Shown here in pieces: positions 1 to 9,028 of a stretch of DNA of 64,000 nt. Position 1 is the stretch's first letter, and each line of letters opens with the position of its first letter. Position numbers and translations under genes: made by a program. Source of the stretch: CAZOOW01 sp964581535. GTDB taxonomy: Bacteria; Patescibacteriota; Saccharimonadia; Saccharimonadales; Saccharimonadaceae. Where the stretch lies: assembly GCA_964581535.1 (NCBI GenBank), contig CAZOOW010000002.1, positions 1 to 64,000 of the forward strand, written 5' to 3'. The notes under the pieces were generated by a model. The model was not told where the DNA came from. It made no database searches and worked only from the letters and a program-made list of their open reading frames with translations.

Positions 1-676
1 CTTTCTTCAGGATATGCGCCTCGGTGTCGAGAAACTGTAAGGGGGTATGGATACCTGCCGCTTTGAGCCGCGCCTGGTAGCGAACATTGATGCCGGTGAG
101 GTCAATCAATTCTAGCTTCGAGTACACTTCCCGAAGATTCTCGCCCGTGATTGTATCGAGGCCATCAGGTTTGTTGAGACCGGCCGCCATCTTTGCGAGG
201 AAACGGTTCGTGCCTATGCCGACATTCACCGTCACGTATTCGCCAAGAGCGTCTTTGATATCCTGCTTTATCTGCATTCCGATTTGCTGCATGGTCATGC
301 CGCGACGGATTGCCTCCGACCCACGGAAGTCTACGACAAACTCATCAACTGACTTCGGCGTGACGCTATTGGTGTAGTTCATTAGCACCTTCTTGAACCG
401 ACGATGAGCATCAAAATACTTCTCCGGATCTGGAGTAAGAATGATCACGTTCGGGTCAATAAGGCGTGCTTCGGCTACATTCACACCGAGTTTGATGCCA
501 AGTGCCTTCGCCTCATATGACGAGGCAATAATCATGCCCCGTGGCGTATCGTAAGCAGCGATAGCAACAGGCTTGTTCCGTATCAACGGGTTAGCCTGCT
601 GTTCGATCATGGCATAGGCACTATTGAGGTCAATGTGCATGATAAGCGGATCGTTATAGTTAATTTGCATTTCCAT
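1..676 (-). CDS. Y-family DNA polymerase (DinB/ImuB/UmuC type), 3' end outside window
   Basis: Translesion DNA polymerase that copies damaged templates. The N-terminal 225 residues are visible and the rest runs off the window at base 1. It shows the first catalytic motif (MHIDLNSAYAMIEQ, where most polymerases have DxxxFFAxVE), the second acidic motif as SVDEFVVDF, then a finger/thumb stretch with VNVGIGTNRFLAKMAAGLNKPDG, which is typical of the family. The conserved aromatic pair after the first Asp is replaced by NSAY, so this is probably a diverged UmuC/DinB-like clade. ATG at 676 or 670 both lie inside the end of the upstream 88-residue gene, so the two are probably translationally coupled. 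Confident as Y-family; the subfamily is not settled. Confidence 0.9.
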   Translation of the reverse strand, partial: MEMQINYNDPLIMHIDLNSAYAMIEQQANPLIRNKPVAIAAYDTPRGMIIASSYEAKALGIKLGVNVAEARLIDPNVIILTPDPEKYFDAHRRFKKVLMNYTNSVTPKSVDEFVVDFRGSEAIRRGMTMQQIGMQIKQDIKDALGEYVTVNVGIGTNRFLAKMAAGLNKPDGLDTITGENLREVYSKLELIDLTGINVRYQARLKAAGIHTPLQFLDTEAHILKK

Positions 677-926
677 CAGACACCGCCTCTAGTAACCAGT
701 GAAGGTTATCCGTATTAAAGTCCAGCCGAAACCACATGGCCTCGTCTTTATCGATTAACTCGTAAATATGGTGAGCAATCTTGCCATCATAGATTTTGTG
801 ATGGTAGCCAATCTTACCAATGGGATATTCACGATCCCTCCAACTGATGAGGTGGGGGAGGAACTGCCTCTTGCGGGCTGAATAATACATAACGACACTG
901 ACTTCTTCGTTGATTTTTTCGCGCAT
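660..926 (-). CDS. small DUF6504-like protein upstream of the Y-family polymerase
   Basis: An 88-residue soluble protein whose last codons overlap the polymerase start. It has a short beta-rich core, with aromatic residues in the pattern W-R-D-R-E-Y-P-I then W-F-R-L-D near residues 28-75. This resembles the DUF6504 domain that accompanies or is fused to ImuB-type polymerases; the match is from memory and inferred. A Shine-Dalgarno GAAAGGAA lies just before ATG 926. The gene is divergent from the SRAP gene with only 29 bases between their start codons, so the two transcription units must have promoters reaching into each other. A role as a polymerase accessory is inferred from position. Confidence 0.7.
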   Translation of the reverse strand: MREKINEEVSVVMYYSARKRQFLPHLISWRDREYPIGKIGYHHKIYDGKIAHHIYELIDKDEAMWFRLDFNTDNLHWLLEAVSDGNAN

Positions 927-955
927 ACGTTTCCTTTCAGGAGTAAAATAAGAGT

Positions 956-1639
956 ATGTGCGGTCGATATACGCTTCATCAAAAGGGAGACAACCTAGCC
1001 AAACGCTATGGTCTCTCCTCTACACCTGATTCCATTCGAGATAATTTCAATGTGGCGCCCGGTCACTTCATGCCGGTCGTCGTCGAAGAGGACGGTAAGC
1101 CGAAGCTTGAGATGATGAAGTGGGGTCTCGTCCCTGTCTGGGCGAAAGATCCGAGGATCGGCTACAAGATGATTAACGCCAGAAGCGAATCAATCTTTGA
1201 GAAACCATCATGGCGAAGTGTAATACTCCGCAAACGCTGCCTGATTCCTGCCGACGGGTTCTATGAATGGAAGAAGTTTAAGACTGATGAAAAAGAGCGT
1301 AAACAACCGTTTTTTATACATCCCAAACAGATAGAGTTGTTCAGCTTTGCAGGTGTTTGGGAAGCCTGGAAAGACAGTGAGAACAATATTTGGAAGACAT
1401 ACTCTATCATTACGACTGAGCCGAATAAAGAGATGTCGAGCATACATGATCGTATGCCAGTGATTTTACACCCCGAAGATGAATCCTCGTGGCTTGAGTC
1501 ATCAAGAGTAACCAGAGATAGCATAGAGCCTCTGCTGCGACCTCTCGAAGACAATGCATTGGAAATGTATAAAGTGAGCGAAGACGTTAATACGGTCAAG
1601 AACAATGACAAGCATTTGCTCGTCGCCCTTGAGAATTGA
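956..1639 (+). CDS. SRAP (HMCES/YedK-like) abasic-site protein
   Basis: A 227-residue SOS-response-associated peptidase family protein. Family members become covalently linked through Cys2 to abasic sites in single-stranded DNA and shield them. The invariant start MCGRYTL is present, which fixes ATG 956 as the start. The Asn of INARSE (about residue 64), the Glu of DGFYEWKK (about 106) and the His of SSIHDRMPVIL (about 165) are the other active-site signatures, and all are intact. An AGGAG lies 11 bases upstream. It is divergent from the DUF6504-like and polymerase genes, giving a compact DNA-damage group. No clear LexA-type palindrome is visible in the 29-base gap. Confidence 0.95.
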   Translation: MCGRYTLHQKGDNLAKRYGLSSTPDSIRDNFNVAPGHFMPVVVEEDGKPKLEMMKWGLVPVWAKDPRIGYKMINARSESIFEKPSWRSVILRKRCLIPADGFYEWKKFKTDEKERKQPFFIHPKQIELFSFAGVWEAWKDSENNIWKTYSIITTEPNKEMSSIHDRMPVILHPEDESSWLESSRVTRDSIEPLLRPLEDNALEMYKVSEDVNTVKNNDKHLLVALEN

Positions 1640-1734
1640 ACCTCCACGATCACACGCGTTTTTAATCAGCCTGAAGTCTATGACGAAACTCGTTCATGAC
1701 TCCATCGCTATTTTTATTCTAGCACTTTTATAGA

Positions 1735-1791
1735 ACTTTGATTTTTCGCTTGCGAAAAGTCGAAGTCCCATCATTACTTTAGGAATGATGG
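1735..1791. repeat. double-hairpin element, copy A
   Basis: Lies in the 212-base gap between the SRAP gene and the defence operon. A first hairpin (arms 1735-1749 and 1752-1766) pairs fully if two G-U pairs are allowed. One base later a second hairpin follows (CCATCATT 1768-1775 with AATGATGG 1784-1791), then TTTG. A second copy in the same orientation is at 16809-16865. The outer sequence is shared (AAAAGTCGAAGTC and GATTTTTC) while the stem tips and the second hairpin differ but still pair, as expected for a selected structure. No run of T follows, so it is not an ordinary terminator. Function unknown. Confidence 0.7.
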
Positions 1792-1835
1792 TTTGCAATT
1801 CCCCTGAATAACAGCGATGCGACAAGAGTTCATCA

Positions 1836-1844
1836 TGGTATAAT
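1836..1844 (+). promoter_or_regulatory. extended -10 promoter of the defence operon
   Basis: TGG followed by TATAAT (1839-1844) is an extended -10 element. The ATG of the MORC gene begins at 1852, so transcription should start at or next to the start codon. No Shine-Dalgarno sequence is present, so the first gene is predicted to be leaderless. No good -35 box is seen. Confidence 0.65.
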
Positions 1845-1851
1845 ATACATC

Positions 1852-3303
1852 ATGAAAATAAAGCAGAGTACGCCGTATGCGCCTCTACTAATAGAGTCCA
1901 TGCGTTCACTAGGGTATTCTTTTGACACGGCTATCGCAGACCTGATTGATAACAGTGTCAGTGCGGAAGCAAAAAACATTCGTATTCTCCTTGATCCCTC
2001 CGACGACCCTCAGCTAATAATCTTTGATGATGGTCATGGAATGGATTCCGCAACGCTTGAAGAAGCCCTACGATTTGGCAGTCGAGGACCAAATGAAGTT
2101 CGAGCCGAGCACGATCTCGGAAGATTTGGGCTAGGGCTCAAGTCTGCTTCGCTTTCACAATGTAGGCGATTGATCGTGGCAAGCAAGACTAATGGAACTA
2201 TATGCTGTTTCTCATGGGACTTGGACGAAGTCCAGCGCACAAACGACTGGTCGGTATTAGAATATTCACCTGAGGAGATTGCGAACTTGCCATCGATTGA
2301 ACTCTTTGATTCTGTCGAGTCGGGAACCTATGTTCTTATGCAAAACTTCGATAGAATCACCGCTTCCTCTCATGACGTAAAGAAAACGCTTGATAATCTA
2401 ATCGACGCAGCTGAAAATCATCTCTCTCTTGTCTTCCACCGAATTATTTCTGAGGATGGCGTTAAGATCATTATCAACGGTCGTCCAATTGAACCAAAAG
2501 ATCCTTTTCTTGAGGATCACAAGTCAACCCAACGACTCCGCGAACAAGGAATCGTCATCGATGGTGAAACTATCACCTTGCAGCCATATATCTTACCTCA
2601 CAGAAACAAACTTACTCGTGATGACCTTCGGAGAGTGGGCGGTTCAGATGACCTTAGGACAAATCAGGGGTTTTATATTTATCGATGTAAGAGACTTATA
2701 CTCTGGGGAACTTGGTTTAGGCTTCTAGGTAAAGATGAACTAAATAAGCTTGCACGCGTTAAAGTTGACATTCCAAACTCGCTAGATGAGATCTGGAGTA
2801 TAGACGTAAAGAAAAGCACCGCCAATCTTCCAGATAAAATACGTAAGAATCTTTATGGTAGTGTCAAAGAGTCGGTGTTTGGCAGTAAAAAAGTCATTGA
2901 ACACAGAGGTAAACTTGTTCGTGATGAGGATACTCACTACATCTGGCAACGCCTTGCCGACCGTGATGGGGGCGTAGCTTACACGATTAATCGAGATCTG
3001 CCTCAAGTGCAAATGATTTACAGTAGGCTCGATCAAGACACTCAACGAACATTTGAACGTTTTCTTCAGACTATTGAACAGAACTTTCCGGCGAGCCGAG
3101 TTTATTTAGATGTTGCAAGTGGCGACATTAGTCAGCCAAAGGAAGACATCGACAAAATGAAAGAGGAAATAGAATTGCAGCTTGAACGTGCTACGGATAT
3201 TGGATTATCTCGCGAAGAACTCCTAGCCATTTTGCTCAACACTGAACCATATTCAAAATTTGACGAACTACAGAAACTTTTTCATGAAGGAAATAAAGAA
3301 TGA
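1852..3303 (+). CDS. MORC-like GHKL ATPase of a defence operon
   Basis: A 483-residue ATPase of the GHKL (Hsp90/MutL/histidine kinase) fold. The N-box is ADLIDNS at residues 29-35, the G1 box DDGHGM at 59-64 and the G2 box GRFGLGLKSAS at 90-100, so the nucleotide site is complete. The middle third should form the S5-like transducer. The C-terminal 100 residues are charged and helical. Prokaryotic MORC/MutL-like ATPases of this type were described computationally in restriction-like operons with Z1 proteins. It is the first gene of the operon and overlaps the Z1 gene by ATGA (3300-3303). A likely role is ATP-driven clamping or sensing on DNA; this is inferred. Confidence 0.85.
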   Translation: MKIKQSTPYAPLLIESMRSLGYSFDTAIADLIDNSVSAEAKNIRILLDPSDDPQLIIFDDGHGMDSATLEEALRFGSRGPNEVRAEHDLGRFGLGLKSASLSQCRRLIVASKTNGTICCFSWDLDEVQRTNDWSVLEYSPEEIANLPSIELFDSVESGTYVLMQNFDRITASSHDVKKTLDNLIDAAENHLSLVFHRIISEDGVKIIINGRPIEPKDPFLEDHKSTQRLREQGIVIDGETITLQPYILPHRNKLTRDDLRRVGGSDDLRTNQGFYIYRCKRLILWGTWFRLLGKDELNKLARVKVDIPNSLDEIWSIDVKKSTANLPDKIRKNLYGSVKESVFGSKKVIEHRGKLVRDEDTHYIWQRLADRDGGVAYTINRDLPQVQMIYSRLDQDTQRTFERFLQTIEQNFPASRVYLDVASGDISQPKEDIDKMKEEIELQLERATDIGLSREELLAILLNTEPYSKFDELQKLFHEGNKE

Positions 3304-5975
3304 CCAACGATCTAAAAAAATTCAAAGATATGATAAACACCCAGCTTCCTAAAGCCGGTGATGATGAGCCTATTAGTGAAGATGCAATTAATACGATTGT
3401 CGAAAACACCTTTAAAGCACGGTCTATCTTGAATCTAGACATATCAGAAGACGAAAAAGAATCTGTTCGCAAGGAAATTCTATCGAATAATAAAATATTG
3501 CTCGGGCTTGGTGCCGTGCTTGTTCAACGCAAACACAACAAGTGGTTCGCGCAACGCAAAGACACACTCCCAATGAAATACTGGGAACGATTTGAACAGT
3601 ACATGCTTCAAGATCGAGGTATGCCATCAAATGTAGTTTCCAGCATGGACAAGGTTTCAGACGAGATCGTTGATCTTTTGGGTGATCCAACTAGAGGTGA
3701 TGAATCTGAGCAACGACGAGGCTTAATCATTGGAGATGTGCAATCAGGAAAGACAATAAACTATAGTGGTATCATCTGTAAAGCTGTTGACGCAGGCTTC
3801 CGAACAGTTATCCTTCTCACAGGTACAACGAATGACTTACGTCAACAAACTCAAATTCGCATCGACGAAGCCTTTGTAGGCGTCGACAGTAACTTGATGA
3901 ACGAGGAAGCAAATAAGCTCTCTCCAATTGGAGTTGGTAAATTCAACCCGGACCCTTCTCTTCGACCAATTGCATTTACGACAGCGGCTAAAGATTTTAA
4001 TAAGAATGCAGCGAAGCAACTATCTATGACTCTCTCGCAAGGACAGGGTGAACGACCGATGCTATTTGTAATTAAGAAGAATACTTCCGTTCTCAAAAGT
4101 CTTTTAGAGTGGATTCAGAAACACAACCAGAACGAAAGCAGCAAAATTAACAATTCTGTATTGATGATCGATGATGAGGCTGACTATGCATCTGTAAATA
4201 CAAAGGCTTCCGATGAAGACCCTTCTAAAACCAACAAATACATTGAAGATCTTCTAAACATATTCAGATTCGCAAGTTACGTAGGATTCACCGCAACTCC
4301 TTATGCAAATATCTTCATCGACCCAGCAACCAATGAAGAGATGGAGCATGAAGGTCTATTTCCTAAGGATTACATTTATGCACTAGATGCACCTACGAAC
4401 TACATAGGTGCTAGGAATATTTTTCCTGCACATTCTCAGTACCATCATATCCTCAGAGATATCGAGGATGCAGAAGATCATTATCCAATTCGCCACAAGA
4501 AAGATCATGATTTTGAGGAAATTTCAGAGAGTCTCAATGAAGCAATAAATACATTCCTAATCGCAAATGTTATTAGAGACTTGCGTGGTGACGTAAATAC
4601 GCATAGGTCTATGATGATTAACGTCACTCGTTTCGTTAATACACAAAAGATGCTTCATAAAGCAGTCAGGGAACATCTCTCAGATATCAAGACATCCATA
4701 AAACTATACGCAGGGCTTGCCCCAAATAAAGCCCTGCAGGATGAGCACATTAACGGACTTTTCATAGCTTTTGAAAAAGAGTTTGGAAGTGATGAGTATA
4801 AGTGGGAGGAGATACAAGCAAGTCTATTTGACTCAGTTATGCCTATCCTCGCACAGGTTGCCCATGGAGGCGGAGACGATCTCGACTATAGTCTATACCC
4901 TGATGGTCTTAGGACTATCGTAGTTGGTGGCCAACGACTTTCTCGTGGACTTACGCTTGAAGGTTTGATAGTTAGTTATATTTATAGAAATTCTATGGCT
5001 TACGACACTTTGATGCAGATGGGTCGTTGGTTTGGATATCGTAAGAATTACGATGACCTTTGTAGAGTATGGATGGATAGCGTGAGCCAAGCGTGGTATG
5101 CACATATATGTGAAGCAACTGATGAACTTCTTGCCGAGGTTAAGGTTATGCGAGAACGGAATGCTACTCCATTAGAATTTGGCTTAAAAGTTCGCAATGA
5201 CCCAGGGATCCCCCTAATAGTGACAGCAAAAAACAAGATGCGAACTGCCCAAGTGAAGGTATTGAATGTTGCGCTAAGTGAGAAAGCACTTGAAACTCCA
5301 CTTCTCTTCAATGATGCATCAAAAAATAATGTAAATCTTGCTGCTGCACTTAAAGTAATAAGTGCTGGAAACGTTACTAAATACGGTAAACAGTATGGCG
5401 CTAAGGATATTGATAAGAAGTTAATCTTAGATTTGTTGGATGAAATTGAAATTCCGGAATCTAATATTCGATTAGACCCGCTTGCACTGAGAGTATTTAT
5501 TGAACAATACGCAGGAACGGAATTAGACAAATGGGACTTGGTACTTATCTCTGGAAGTGGATCAGAATTTAATTTAACTAATAATATTTCAGTCAAGCTA
5601 AAAGTTCAGAATTACGATATCCCTAGAGATAACATTATTCGTATCAGTAAGTCTAAGAGTCGCATGGGAAGCCCTAGCGATCCGAGATTTGGATTATCAG
5701 ATACTCAAATAGAATTGCTGAAAAGCAAATTCAACTATCTAACGAGTGACTCATACATGAGTATTCAGAGAAAGCCAATCCTGATGATTTACTTTGTAAC
5801 ACCATCTGATGAGAGTGAAGACAAAGATAAATTAGCCAATCTCATGGGTAAGCCATTAGTTGGATTTGGAGTCGGAATTCCAAAATTAGAAAATACTGAA
5901 ACGAAGTATATTAAATATCAATTAACAAAAATCTACCAAGAGTTTGGGGGTATTGAGGAGTATGAAGATGAGTAG
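3300..5975 (+). CDS. Z1-domain superfamily II helicase-like ATPase
   Basis: An 891-residue protein with helicase-type motifs: P-loop GDVQSGKT near residue 147, Walker B as MIDDEAD near 289-295, motif III-like VGFTATPYAN near 327, and the Z1 signature VGGQRLSRGLTLEG followed by QMGRWFGYR near 540-580. Z1 proteins are known almost only from operons with MORC-like ATPases and predicted nucleases, where they are thought to translocate on DNA. The last 250 residues have no motif I recognise. It overlaps both neighbours (4 bases with the MORC gene, 8 with the next), so its amount is coupled to theirs. Strong family call; the biochemical role is inferred. Confidence 0.9.
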   Translation: MTNDLKKFKDMINTQLPKAGDDEPISEDAINTIVENTFKARSILNLDISEDEKESVRKEILSNNKILLGLGAVLVQRKHNKWFAQRKDTLPMKYWERFEQYMLQDRGMPSNVVSSMDKVSDEIVDLLGDPTRGDESEQRRGLIIGDVQSGKTINYSGIICKAVDAGFRTVILLTGTTNDLRQQTQIRIDEAFVGVDSNLMNEEANKLSPIGVGKFNPDPSLRPIAFTTAAKDFNKNAAKQLSMTLSQGQGERPMLFVIKKNTSVLKSLLEWIQKHNQNESSKINNSVLMIDDEADYASVNTKASDEDPSKTNKYIEDLLNIFRFASYVGFTATPYANIFIDPATNEEMEHEGLFPKDYIYALDAPTNYIGARNIFPAHSQYHHILRDIEDAEDHYPIRHKKDHDFEEISESLNEAINTFLIANVIRDLRGDVNTHRSMMINVTRFVNTQKMLHKAVREHLSDIKTSIKLYAGLAPNKALQDEHINGLFIAFEKEFGSDEYKWEEIQASLFDSVMPILAQVAHGGGDDLDYSLYPDGLRTIVVGGQRLSRGLTLEGLIVSYIYRNSMAYDTLMQMGRWFGYRKNYDDLCRVWMDSVSQAWYAHICEATDELLAEVKVMRERNATPLEFGLKVRNDPGIPLIVTAKNKMRTAQVKVLNVALSEKALETPLLFNDASKNNVNLAAALKVISAGNVTKYGKQYGAKDIDKKLILDLLDEIEIPESNIRLDPLALRVFIEQYAGTELDKWDLVLISGSGSEFNLTNNISVKLKVQNYDIPRDNIIRISKSKSRMGSPSDPRFGLSDTQIELLKSKFNYLTSDSYMSIQRKPILMIYFVTPSDESEDKDKLANLMGKPLVGFGVGIPKLENTETKYIKYQLTKIYQEFGGIEEYEDE

Positions 5976-6891
5976 CGTGTTAGATAAGGTACAGCAACTA
6001 CTTGAGCACGCTAATCTTGAGACTTATAGTCGGTACGACGGAGAGCATCCTTTCGATATATTTTTAGGAATTGATGATAAAGGACGTAAAAGCCTTGTTA
6101 TAACTATGAGTGGTACTCGTGAAAGAGTCATCTCATCTAAAACGATTGCGGTTGATTTCTTCGTTCGACCAGATGGCAGAAGCTCTATTAGATTTAGCCT
6201 TGAAGACGATGACTTAAAAGATATATTTTATAAGTTCTGTGAAGACATTATCGAAAGTACAAAAACAGGAGATCCTAACAGCGGATTCTTACCAATTATT
6301 CGTAGATGGGAGACTTGGATTACATTCTTTCAGAAATCAGCTCTTCCATTATCAGAAAGTGAGATACTTGGTCTAATTGGTGAGATACATTTCTTACAAA
6401 ACTTTATGTGCAGTAAATTCGGCGTTAATAAAGCACTTGAGGCATTTATTGGCGTAGATAAAGCACACAAAGATTTTGAGATTGAAGACACCTGGTATGA
6501 AGTTAAATCAATCCATAATGGTGTACGGGCTGTAAAGATCAGCTCTATTCAACAATTGGATTCTGAAAAAGTAGGTAATCTAGAGATACATACTTTCGAT
6601 CAAGGCACTGCTGGCACCGCTGATAACATCACTCTAAACTCAATTATCAATTCATTTAAAGAATCGTTAGACTCAAATCAAATTATCGATTTTGACGAAA
6701 AATTGCGTAAAGCCGGGTACATTGAGGATGAACGATATGATGACTATAATTACTTATTTATTCGTCGTGATGAGTACATAGTTAAAGAAGACTTTCCACG
6801 AATAAGCTTGGATGACCTTCCTAAAGGTATTACAAAAGCAAGCTATGAAATTGACATATCAGCTATTCAGCAATATAAGGTAGAAGTATGA
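5968..6891 (+). CDS. PD-(D/E)XK nuclease-like protein (DUF4420 family)
   Basis: A 307-residue protein. ATG 5968 is chosen because GAGGAG lies 7 bases before it; the longer frame starting at 5944 has no ribosome site. A PD-(D/E)XK-type core is seen near residues 120-185: the conserved LIGEIHFL helix, then KDFEIED and WYEVKS, giving the acid and E-x-K pair of the nuclease fold. This matches the DUF4420 family, the usual third member of MORC/Z1 operons. It could be the DNA-cutting subunit. Start and stop overlap the neighbours by 8 and 4 bases. The family assignment is by motif and context. Confidence 0.8.
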   Translation: MSSVLDKVQQLLEHANLETYSRYDGEHPFDIFLGIDDKGRKSLVITMSGTRERVISSKTIAVDFFVRPDGRSSIRFSLEDDDLKDIFYKFCEDIIESTKTGDPNSGFLPIIRRWETWITFFQKSALPLSESEILGLIGEIHFLQNFMCSKFGVNKALEAFIGVDKAHKDFEIEDTWYEVKSIHNGVRAVKISSIQQLDSEKVGNLEIHTFDQGTAGTADNITLNSIINSFKESLDSNQIIDFDEKLRKAGYIEDERYDDYNYLFIRRDEYIVKEDFPRISLDDLPKGITKASYEIDISAIQQYKVEV

Positions 6892-8981
6892 ATCTAGAAG
6901 ACTTTCGAACAGAATGGATTGAGGATCTGCGTGTTGCAGCAGAAGCCAATCAGAGTGACCCACACAGCGAATTTGTATTAGAAGCTGTAGATAGATTATC
7001 TGAAGCAGAAGAAGTTGAAAACGTTGAAGTTGGATATTTTGAGGGCAGATATAAGAATGCCAAAATGGTTATTGATGGATACGCGTTTGATGCAGTGGAT
7101 AAGTCATGTGTACTTCTAATTAGTGACTATTCCAACAGCGAGCAACTTGAGACCCTTACCGCTACTGATATTGATCGTCTGTATAACAACATGCGATACC
7201 TTGTCGAAGCCGCTCTTAATGGATACATCATTGATAACAAGTTTGAAGAAAGTAGCATAGGATATATGTTCGCTACTGAAGTTAGCCGCTTATTTAAGAA
7301 TGGTGAAGTATCGAAATTCAGATTCTATGTCCTTACCGATAAAAAACTTAGTGATAAGGTAAAAAACCTTAAAAAAGAGCCTATCAATGGAATGCAAGTT
7401 AATCTCAACGCATGGGATATAACCCGTTTCTATAACCTTTATGCGTCTACTCAAGGAAAAGAAGAGATTGAAATAGATGCATCGGCAATTGATGGGGGCG
7501 GTATCCCGTTTGTAGGTGCAACTAGGGAGGACGATTACTCTGCCTACCTAGCTGTAGTGCCTGGGAAATTCCTAGCTGATATTTATCTCGAATATGGATC
7601 TCGTTTGCTTGAAGGTAATGTGCGTTCATTCCTTAGCAATCGTGGAAAAGTGAATAAAGCTATACGTGGGACAATCCTGCAAGAACCAGCAATGTTCTTC
7701 GCATACAACAATGGAATCGCCGCTACTGCATCTGAAATTGAAACCACTCAAATAGACGGAAAACATCTAATAACTCAAATTAAAGATATGCAAATTATTA
7801 ATGGTGGTCAAACTACTGCCTCGATTGCGAATGCGGTGTTGCAAGACAAAGCTGATTTGACAGACATATTTGTACCAATGAAGCTTTCAGTGGTGAACCA
7901 TGATAAAGCGAAAGAAATGATTCCAACTATTTCTAGAAGTGCCAACAGCCAGAACAAAGTTGATGAAGCAGACTTCTTCTCCAACCATCCATATCATGTT
8001 CGACTTGAAGAATACTCTAGAAGAATACTCGCTCCAGCCATTGATGGTAATCAGTACCAACAGGCATGGTTCTATGAACGTGCTCGTGGTCAATATGTCC
8101 AAGAGCAAATGAAGCTTACGAGAGGAGACCGTAAGAAGTTTCAGCTTAAGAATCCGAAGACTCAACTGCTACGCAAAGTAGATGTTGCCAAGTTTATTAA
8201 TTCATACGAACAACGGCCACATATCGTTAGCCGTGGTGCGCAATTCAATATGAGGAATTTTGCTGAACAAGTTGGAAAACAATGGGATCCTACAAGTCAG
8301 AACACCAGTTTCAATGAATACTATTGGAAGAAGCTTATTGCACTAGCAATTTTATTCAAACAGACAGAGAAAATAGTTTCATCCCAAGGGTGGTATCAAG
8401 AGATCAAAGCGTATAGGGCAAACATTGTCACCTATACTGTTGCAGTCATTATGAACCAAATTGAAAAGAAATATCCTGGAAAGACTTTAGACTTCTTAAA
8501 GATTTGGAATAACCAGGAACTTAGCCCTGAGTTAGAGGATCAGATAATAAAGACTACGAGAGAGGTTTTCGACTTTATCACTCGAGACGATAGGACAACA
8601 CTTAACGTTACAGAGTGGTGTAAGAAGGAGGATTGTTGGAAGCGCGCACAGGCATACAACTTTATACTTTTGGAACCATTTGTTGATTCACTAATTAGTA
8701 CAACCGATGAGCTCGTCGAAAATGATGTTGCACAAAAGGAACAAAAAGTTAGTAACGAGGTTAACGCAGAAATTGAATTAATTAACCTAGGTGCAGATTA
8801 CTGGAAAAAAGTGCTCGATTTTGGACGAAACGACAAACTTTTGAGTGAAATGGAAGATGGTCTATTGTCAGTTGCTGCAAACTTTGAAACAACGGGTAGA
8901 ATACCTTCCGATAAACAAGCAAAGTTGATCATGCAAATTCGCAATAGATTATTCGATGAAGGTCTATCTAGAAACCTGTAG
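6888..8981 (+). CDS. AIPR family (abortive infection phage resistance) protein
   Basis: A 697-residue protein of the AIPR family, first named from a lactococcal abortive-infection protein. The signature region FFAYNNGIAATA, followed about 30 residues later by IINGGQTTAS (near residue 304), is clear. The N-terminal 200 residues contain a possible nuclease-like fold that I cannot confirm. It begins in an ATGA overlap with the DUF4420-like gene and ends the first, tightly coupled part of the operon; the following 47 bases contain a new promoter. Family members are repeatedly found beside MORC, Z1 and cytosine methylases. The molecular role in defence is not established. Confidence 0.85.
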   Translation: MNLEDFRTEWIEDLRVAAEANQSDPHSEFVLEAVDRLSEAEEVENVEVGYFEGRYKNAKMVIDGYAFDAVDKSCVLLISDYSNSEQLETLTATDIDRLYNNMRYLVEAALNGYIIDNKFEESSIGYMFATEVSRLFKNGEVSKFRFYVLTDKKLSDKVKNLKKEPINGMQVNLNAWDITRFYNLYASTQGKEEIEIDASAIDGGGIPFVGATREDDYSAYLAVVPGKFLADIYLEYGSRLLEGNVRSFLSNRGKVNKAIRGTILQEPAMFFAYNNGIAATASEIETTQIDGKHLITQIKDMQIINGGQTTASIANAVLQDKADLTDIFVPMKLSVVNHDKAKEMIPTISRSANSQNKVDEADFFSNHPYHVRLEEYSRRILAPAIDGNQYQQAWFYERARGQYVQEQMKLTRGDRKKFQLKNPKTQLLRKVDVAKFINSYEQRPHIVSRGAQFNMRNFAEQVGKQWDPTSQNTSFNEYYWKKLIALAILFKQTEKIVSSQGWYQEIKAYRANIVTYTVAVIMNQIEKKYPGKTLDFLKIWNNQELSPELEDQIIKTTREVFDFITRDDRTTLNVTEWCKKEDCWKRAQAYNFILLEPFVDSLISTTDELVENDVAQKEQKVSNEVNAEIELINLGADYWKKVLDFGRNDKLLSEMEDGLLSVAANFETTGRIPSDKQAKLIMQIRNRLFDEGLSRNL

Positions 8982-9009
8982 TGAAAGCATAAGTTTTAAC
9001 AACATTTCA

Positions 9010-9018
9010 TGCTATAGT
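9010..9018 (+). promoter_or_regulatory. extended -10 promoter of the methyltransferase gene
   Basis: TGC followed by TATAGT (9013-9018) lies 10 bases before ATG 9029. It gives the methyltransferase its own transcript, which would allow methylation to be set up independently of the upstream four genes. An AGGA at 9020-9023 may serve as a weak ribosome site. Confidence 0.55.
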
Positions 9019-9028
9019 TAGGATAAGT

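Noticed and set aside
5944..5967. Longer N-terminus of the DUF4420-like protein
   Set aside because: It would start at TTG inside the Z1 gene without a ribosome site; ATG 5968 has GAGGAG at the right distance.
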